8,821 bases of DNA from Planctomycetota bacterium (GTDB taxonomy: Bacteria > Planctomycetota > Phycisphaerae > FEN-1346), in assembly GCA_026386995.1 (NCBI GenBank), contig JAPLMO010000077.1, forward strand, positions 1-8,821. The letters run 5' to 3'. Positions 6,450 to 8,821 of the stretch are shown piece by piece (within the stretch, counting starts at the first letter, position 1; every line of letters starts with the position of its first letter). Below the pieces are notes generated by a model. It worked only from the letters and a program-made list of their open reading frames with translations. It searched no databases and was not told the DNA's origin. A program made the translations under genes and the position numbers.

Positions 6450-6550
6450 ACGCCGTTCAAGCGCCCCGCCGGGGCTCAAACAAAAAGGAAATTGGAATGG
6501 TCGCGTCCGTCTTCATTCCACGGGCTTGCGCACCGTGGCTAGAAATCAGT
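6353..6550. repeat. Long inverted repeat around a central 50-base hairpin
   Basis: The arms 6353-6385 and 6518-6550 are complementary at 32 of 33 positions. The middle (6428-6477) is a hairpin: GAGCCCCGG (6428-6436) pairs with CCGGGGCTC (6469-6477), GGGGCG (6439-6444) with CGCCCC (6462-6467), and TGAAC (6447-6451) with GTTCA (6455-6459). A further GCCCC-TCC-GGGGC hairpin (6554-6566) follows the right arm. No transposase is present. Confidence 0.85.
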
Positions 6551-6593
6551 CTTGCCCCTCCGGGGCGGCGGGCGGTTTCGCCCATTGTGTCAC

Positions 6594-6812
6594 ATTGACC
6601 TCCGCGCCGCCAACCAGAAAACCGGGCTACCGTGGACTTGCCTGGACCCCCGCCACACGTTCGGCAGCCAACGGGCGATGAAGGGAAAGGGCCTGTGCAA
6701 GATCGCTACGCTGATGGGGAACCCGCCGGAGATATGCCGGAGACACTACGCCGCCATTCTCCCAGAAACACTGAACGACACCGTCGAATTTCTCTCACAA
6801 CGCACTGCTTGA
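6594..6812 (+). pseudogene. 3' remnant of a tyrosine recombinase (phage-type integrase)
   Basis: The frame to the stop at 6810-6812 reads DLRAANQKTGLPWTCLDPRH then TFGSQRAMKG, KIATLMGNPPEICRRHYAAI, which is the C-terminal catalytic end of a tyrosine recombinase. It includes box II Arg (codon 6651-6653, in RHTF) and the nucleophile Tyr (codon 6747-6749, in RRHYA). About 70 residues remain of a family normally of 300-400; the N-terminal domains and first catalytic Arg are absent. The upstream side is a palindromic repeat (to 6566), so the open frame back to TTG 6552 is not native. Substitutions such as Pro before the box II Arg and Cys in GLCKIA look like decay. It marks past site-specific integration near the downstream acquired-looking gene. 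Confidence 0.8.
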
Positions 6813-6837
6813 CTCGGCATGCCCCAACCGTCATACT
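6809..6837 (+). promoter_or_regulatory. Possible promoter for the coiled-coil gene
   Basis: TTGACT (6809-6814, 5/6 of consensus), a 17-base spacer and CATACT (6832-6837, 4/6) lie at the end of the recombinase remnant, about 56 bases before the start codon. If real, the gene is transcribed on its own. Confidence 0.35.
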
Positions 6838-6893
6838 TGTGACCGGCGCGGCGATACTGAGCTGCGCAATTAACGTTTATGCTGGAGGCTGCG

Positions 6894-7895
6894 ATGTCCT
6901 CTCTCAATCCGACACCTATGCCGCGCGTCTCGGCACACACTCCCGGCCTCTTTCGACGCGGCTGGTCCTCATTTCTCCATTTCATCACCACTTCGCTAGT
7001 GAAATGGCTGTTCAATGGCTTCACACTCAGCCTTTTCGTTACCCTCGTCCTCGGTAGTATCTACCTCTACATCGACAGGTCCAACCTCACCCGCGATCGT
7101 GACGATCTGCGCGAGTCCATGGCCCGCTTGGCAAGGCAGATTGACCAATCCGAACGGGACCTCATTGCCCTGCGCGATAATTACCACGCCGCCACTTCTG
7201 CCCGCGCTGCTTTGGAGCAATCTAACGCCGATTCCAATCTCCGAATAACTCAGTTTCAACAGCAATACCAGACCCTTGTCACCGCAAATAGCACCCTGGC
7301 GGCCACCAAGGTCACCCTTGAGAACGCCAAATCAATTGCCACCAAACAAGTCCAGCAACTCCAACAGCAACTTGCCTCACTAACACAAGCCAACCGCGAC
7401 CTTACCGATTCAAACGCCGACCTCAACCAACTTCGGTCTCAGTCTAACACTAAACTCCAGCTTCTGGAGAAAGAAAACAAGGACCTCAACGCCGCCCTCA
7501 AGGAATGGCGTATTAAGGCCGAAACGCCCATTGATAGACCCATACCCCTGGCAGTCCAGACATCCGGCACCTTTGCATTTCCCACCGAACTCAGCTGGGG
7601 TGGCGGCGATATCTTTCTATCCGCTCCCGCCGTTACTTATTTCAGCACTCGTAGTGTAAACCTTACATCCAAGGTTGGCGACGACACAACGACGCACAAA
7701 ATTTATCTCGAGGAGCCTTTACTCAAGAAACCCATCATCATTAAAGGATTACGCGGCGATCTTACGCTTGATGTTCTCAAGGTCTCATTCACCAAGGCTG
7801 GCGCCCTAAATCTTTTCTACACCCCCGCCACTCTCCAATTCAAGGCTTCTTATCGTCCCGTAACCGTCGCCCCAGAAACTCCTCCGGCTAAGTGA
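6894..7895 (+). CDS. Unrecognised membrane-anchored coiled-coil protein
   Basis: I do not recognise this 333-residue protein. Residues 1-37 are a Pro/Ser/Thr-containing, basic cytoplasmic segment. Residues about 38-60 (WLFNGFTLSLFVTLVLGSIY and onward) are one membrane helix. Residues about 62-205 are a long Gln/Asn/Ala/Leu-rich coiled coil (for example QVQQLQQQLASLTQANRDL). Residues about 210-333 look like a beta-rich domain with alternating hydrophobic strands (KPIIIKGLRGDLTLDVLKVS) and a Pro-rich end. There are no cysteines. The start is ATG 6894, set by GGAGG (6884-6888); the upstream in-frame ATG at 6879 would place that site inside the gene. Codon use is far less GC-biased than in the left-hand genes: one hand-counted row, 7381-7440, has 32/60 G+C. 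It follows a recombinase remnant and is flanked by related repeats. Structural or scaffolding roles are only guesses. Confidence 0.85.
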   Translation: MSSLNPTPMPRVSAHTPGLFRRGWSSFLHFITTSLVKWLFNGFTLSLFVTLVLGSIYLYIDRSNLTRDRDDLRESMARLARQIDQSERDLIALRDNYHAATSARAALEQSNADSNLRITQFQQQYQTLVTANSTLAATKVTLENAKSIATKQVQQLQQQLASLTQANRDLTDSNADLNQLRSQSNTKLQLLEKENKDLNAALKEWRIKAETPIDRPIPLAVQTSGTFAFPTELSWGGGDIFLSAPAVTYFSTRSVNLTSKVGDDTTTHKIYLEEPLLKKPIIIKGLRGDLTLDVLKVSFTKAGALNLFYTPATLQFKASYRPVTVAPETPPAK

Positions 7896-7928
7896 ATTGG
7901 CAGCATCCCCGCGCCACTTCATACGAAC

Positions 7929-7958
7929 TCCCCCGGTGTGACTTGCGTAACCGGGGGA
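7929..7958 (+). terminator. Intrinsic terminator of the coiled-coil gene
   Basis: TCCCCCGGT (7929-7937) and ACCGGGGGA (7950-7958) form a perfect 9-bp stem with a 12-base loop, followed by TTTAA, 34 bases after the stop codon. Position and shape fit rho-independent termination, although the T tract is short. Confidence 0.65.
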
Positions 7959-8085
7959 TTTAAGGTGGAGCACATTCGATTGTGCGGCTGGTCACGGCAT
8001 TAACGCCCCCCGCCGCGATTGCTCATAGGCGATTCCCTCTTCTCGGATTGACCAGACCATCCCGCCGGCGGCGTACGCTTTTTCA
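7959..8085. other. Intergenic stretch without recognisable content
   Basis: Between the terminator and the first downstream repeat I see no gene, RNA or clear symmetry. A minus-strand frame is open here (it continues to 8351), but most of it is translated palindromic repeat and it resembles no known family. Confidence 0.5.
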
Positions 8086-8160
8086 GCCCCAACGGGGCCA
8101 CGGAATGTAGCCACGGGTGGAGCGGCGCGGCCGCAAGGCGGCCCGACACGGAACCCGTGG
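8086..8160. repeat. AGCCACGGG-type palindromic repeat
   Basis: A GCCCC-AAC-GGGGC hairpin (8086-8098) is followed by TAGCCACGGGT; CCACGGGT (8111-8118) pairs with ACCCGTGG (8153-8160), and inside it GGCCGC (8129-8134) pairs with GCGGCC (8138-8143). The order, a GC hairpin then the AGCCACGG stem, is the same as in the copies at 6338-6385 and 6518-6566. Confidence 0.8.
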
Positions 8161-8203
8161 AAAACGGATGGGGGAAAAGGGGATGGGGTTCTTTTTTCCT
8201 TTT

Positions 8204-8286
8204 TCGCCCCGGCGGGGCGAAGGAGGTTTTGGGGAGCGCCGAAAGGCCGCCTGTGCCCGGCGATTCCTCCGCCCCCTCGGGGCGGA
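8204..8286. repeat. Two GC hairpins (8204-8220 and 8268-8286)
   Basis: TCGCCCC-GGC-GGGGCGA (8204-8220) and TCCGCCCC-CTC-GGGGCGGA (8268-8286) are perfect stems with three-base loops. They are the GC-hairpin module of the AGCCACGG repeat family; the second precedes an inverted copy of that stem at 8308. Confidence 0.75.
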
Positions 8287-8307
8287 TGTGTTGAAACACG
8301 AACGTTT

Positions 8308-8357
8308 CCACGGGTTGCGCACCGCCCGCTGTGCAGCGGCCGGTGCTTCACCCGTGG
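8308..8357. repeat. Triple-nested palindrome with CCACGGGT/ACCCGTGG arms
   Basis: CCACGGGT (8308-8315) pairs with ACCCGTGG (8350-8357), GCACC (8319-8323) with GGTGC (8342-8346), and CCGCTG (8326-8331) with CAGCGG (8334-8339). It ends in GTGGCTA, the reverse of the TAGCCAC core at 8109, so it is an opposite-facing copy of the repeat at 8086-8160. Confidence 0.8.
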
Positions 8358-8439
8358 CTACAGTCCGCCGCCCCGTTAGGGCGAAAGACGGCCCCGCATT
8401 TGGCGGATTTCAGATTCTGTCCGGTTGCCGCCGGTCCAC

Positions 8440-8523
8440 CCCCCGGCAGTGCCGGGGGCTTGGCGTGCCCGCGAACAAACCCCCCGCACCGCGGGGGGAT
8501 GGGCATCGCGAGTGCGCCTCCCC
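8440..8523. repeat. 84-base direct repeat, copy 1 (two hairpins + conserved tail)
   Basis: CCCCCGGC-AGT-GCCGGGGG (8440-8458), a linker containing GTGCCCGCGAACAAA, a second stem CCCCCCGC-ACC-GCGGGGGG (8480-8498), then a conserved tail ATGGGCATCGCGAGTGCG. It matches 8738-8821 at 81 of 84 positions. A lone copy of only the first hairpin is at 8556-8574. Confidence 0.9.
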
Positions 8524-8555
8524 CTCGCCCGCCGACCGCATCAGTGCCACGGCAT

Positions 8556-8574
8556 CCCCCGGCAGTGCCGGGGG
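8556..8574. repeat. Isolated copy of the CCCCCGGC hairpin
   Basis: CCCCCGGC-AGT-GCCGGGGG is identical to the first hairpin of the 84-base repeats and is followed by TTTG as in copy 2, but the rest of the unit is missing. It is either a truncated unit or an independent hairpin module. Confidence 0.8.
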
Positions 8575-8613
8575 TTTGTTTCATGCGTCGGCCGCCTGCC
8601 GCTACCACAGCAT

Positions 8614-8689
8614 GGGCGGCCACATGGGGCCGCCCCTACGACGGCGCGCTGAACGGATCTCGCGTAGGGGCAGCCCTACATGGCTGCCC
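8614..8689. repeat. Twin-hairpin element with shared complementary arms
   Basis: GGGCGGCC (8614-8621) pairs with GGCCGCCC (8628-8635), and GGGCAGCC (8668-8675) with GGCTGCCC (8682-8689); both loops are six bases (ACATGG and CTACAT). CCCCTACG (8633-8640) is also complementary to CGTAGGGG (8663-8670), so the two hairpins can trade pairing with a central stem. It lies between the two 84-base repeats. Confidence 0.8.
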
Positions 8690-8737
8690 GTCGTTTTGCT
8701 GCCGCGCGTAAGGCGCTCCCCGGCCCCGCCCCTTCAT

Positions 8738-8821
8738 CCCCCGGCAGTGCCGGGGGTTTGGCGTGCCCGCGAACAAACCCCCCACACCGTGGGGGGATGG
8801 GCATCGCGAGTGCGCCTCCCC
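8738..8821. repeat. 84-base direct repeat, copy 2 (may continue past the window)
   Basis: Same organisation as 8440-8523, offset by 298 bases. Differences are C8459 to T8757, G8486 to A8784 and C8492 to T8790; the last two are pairing partners in the second stem, so pairing is kept. The match runs to the last base of the window, so the true right end is unknown. Confidence 0.9.

Noticed and set aside
6552..6593. Functional small recombinase starting at TTG 6552
   Set aside because: The first 14 codons are repeat sequence, and the remnant lacks the first catalytic Arg and all N-terminal domains.
7992..8351. Minus-strand open frames of 79-119 codons
   Set aside because: They mostly translate the palindromic repeats at 8086-8351, overlap each other in three frames and have no recognisable motif.
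8331..8711. Plus-strand open frames over the right-end repeats
   Set aside because: Pro/Arg/Gly/Ala-rich translations of GC repeats, with no ribosome site and no family resemblance.
8440..8821. Possible CRISPR array
   Set aside because: The repeats are 84 bases with internal hairpins, only two full copies are seen, spacing is uneven and there are no spacer-like uniform gaps or cas genes.

Overview
The window looks like a chromosomal piece of a high-GC planctomycete or a close relative (Planctomycetota, perhaps Phycisphaerae-like, probably from a metagenome). This is inferred from the gene families and not proven. The signs are twin-arginine exported ThuA/sugar-isomerase and Gfo/Idh/MocA proteins, a DUF4126 membrane protein, a bacterial-type pyruvate phosphate dikinase, and intergenic spaces packed with GC-rich palindromic repeats.

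Layout. 1-722: the C-terminal quarter of pyruvate phosphate dikinase (ppdK), running in from the left and followed by two hairpins that may terminate it. 929-1513: a DUF4126 membrane protein. A palindromic repeat (1524-1594) separates it from the convergent gene at 2237-1623, a small exported phosphatase-like protein with a C-x5-R loop. 2449-4203 and 4212-5780: a tight two-gene unit encoding a Tat-exported ThuA + TIM-barrel sugar isomerase/epimerase fusion and a Tat-type Gfo/Idh/MocA oxidoreductase. The pairing recalls thuA/thuB and the 3-keto-glycoside pathways, so periplasmic or surface sugar oxidation is the likely role. The 5' end of the second gene is occupied by a 119-base nested inverted repeat.

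5781-6893 is an accessory zone: a 135-base inverted-repeat element with two internal hairpins, a further GC hairpin, tandem and inverted copies of a repeat with the core AGCCACGG, a doubtful small ORF, and the 3' remnant of a tyrosine recombinase gene (6594-6812). 6894-7895 encodes an unrecognised cysteine-free protein with one membrane helix, a long coiled coil and a C-terminal beta-type domain. Its base and codon use is clearly less GC-rich than the left-hand genes, which suggests acquisition. It ends in a convincing terminator.

7959-8821 has no gene I can support. It is a field of hairpin repeats, including an 84-base direct repeat (8440-8523 and 8738-8821) whose two copies differ at three sites, two of which form a compensatory G:C to A:T change in a stem. 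I found no tRNA, rRNA, CRISPR array or complete mobile element. The most unusual aspects are the repeat elements, which share a layout of paired hairpins joined by complementary arms, their intrusion into a gene start, and the acquired coiled-coil gene next to a recombinase remnant.
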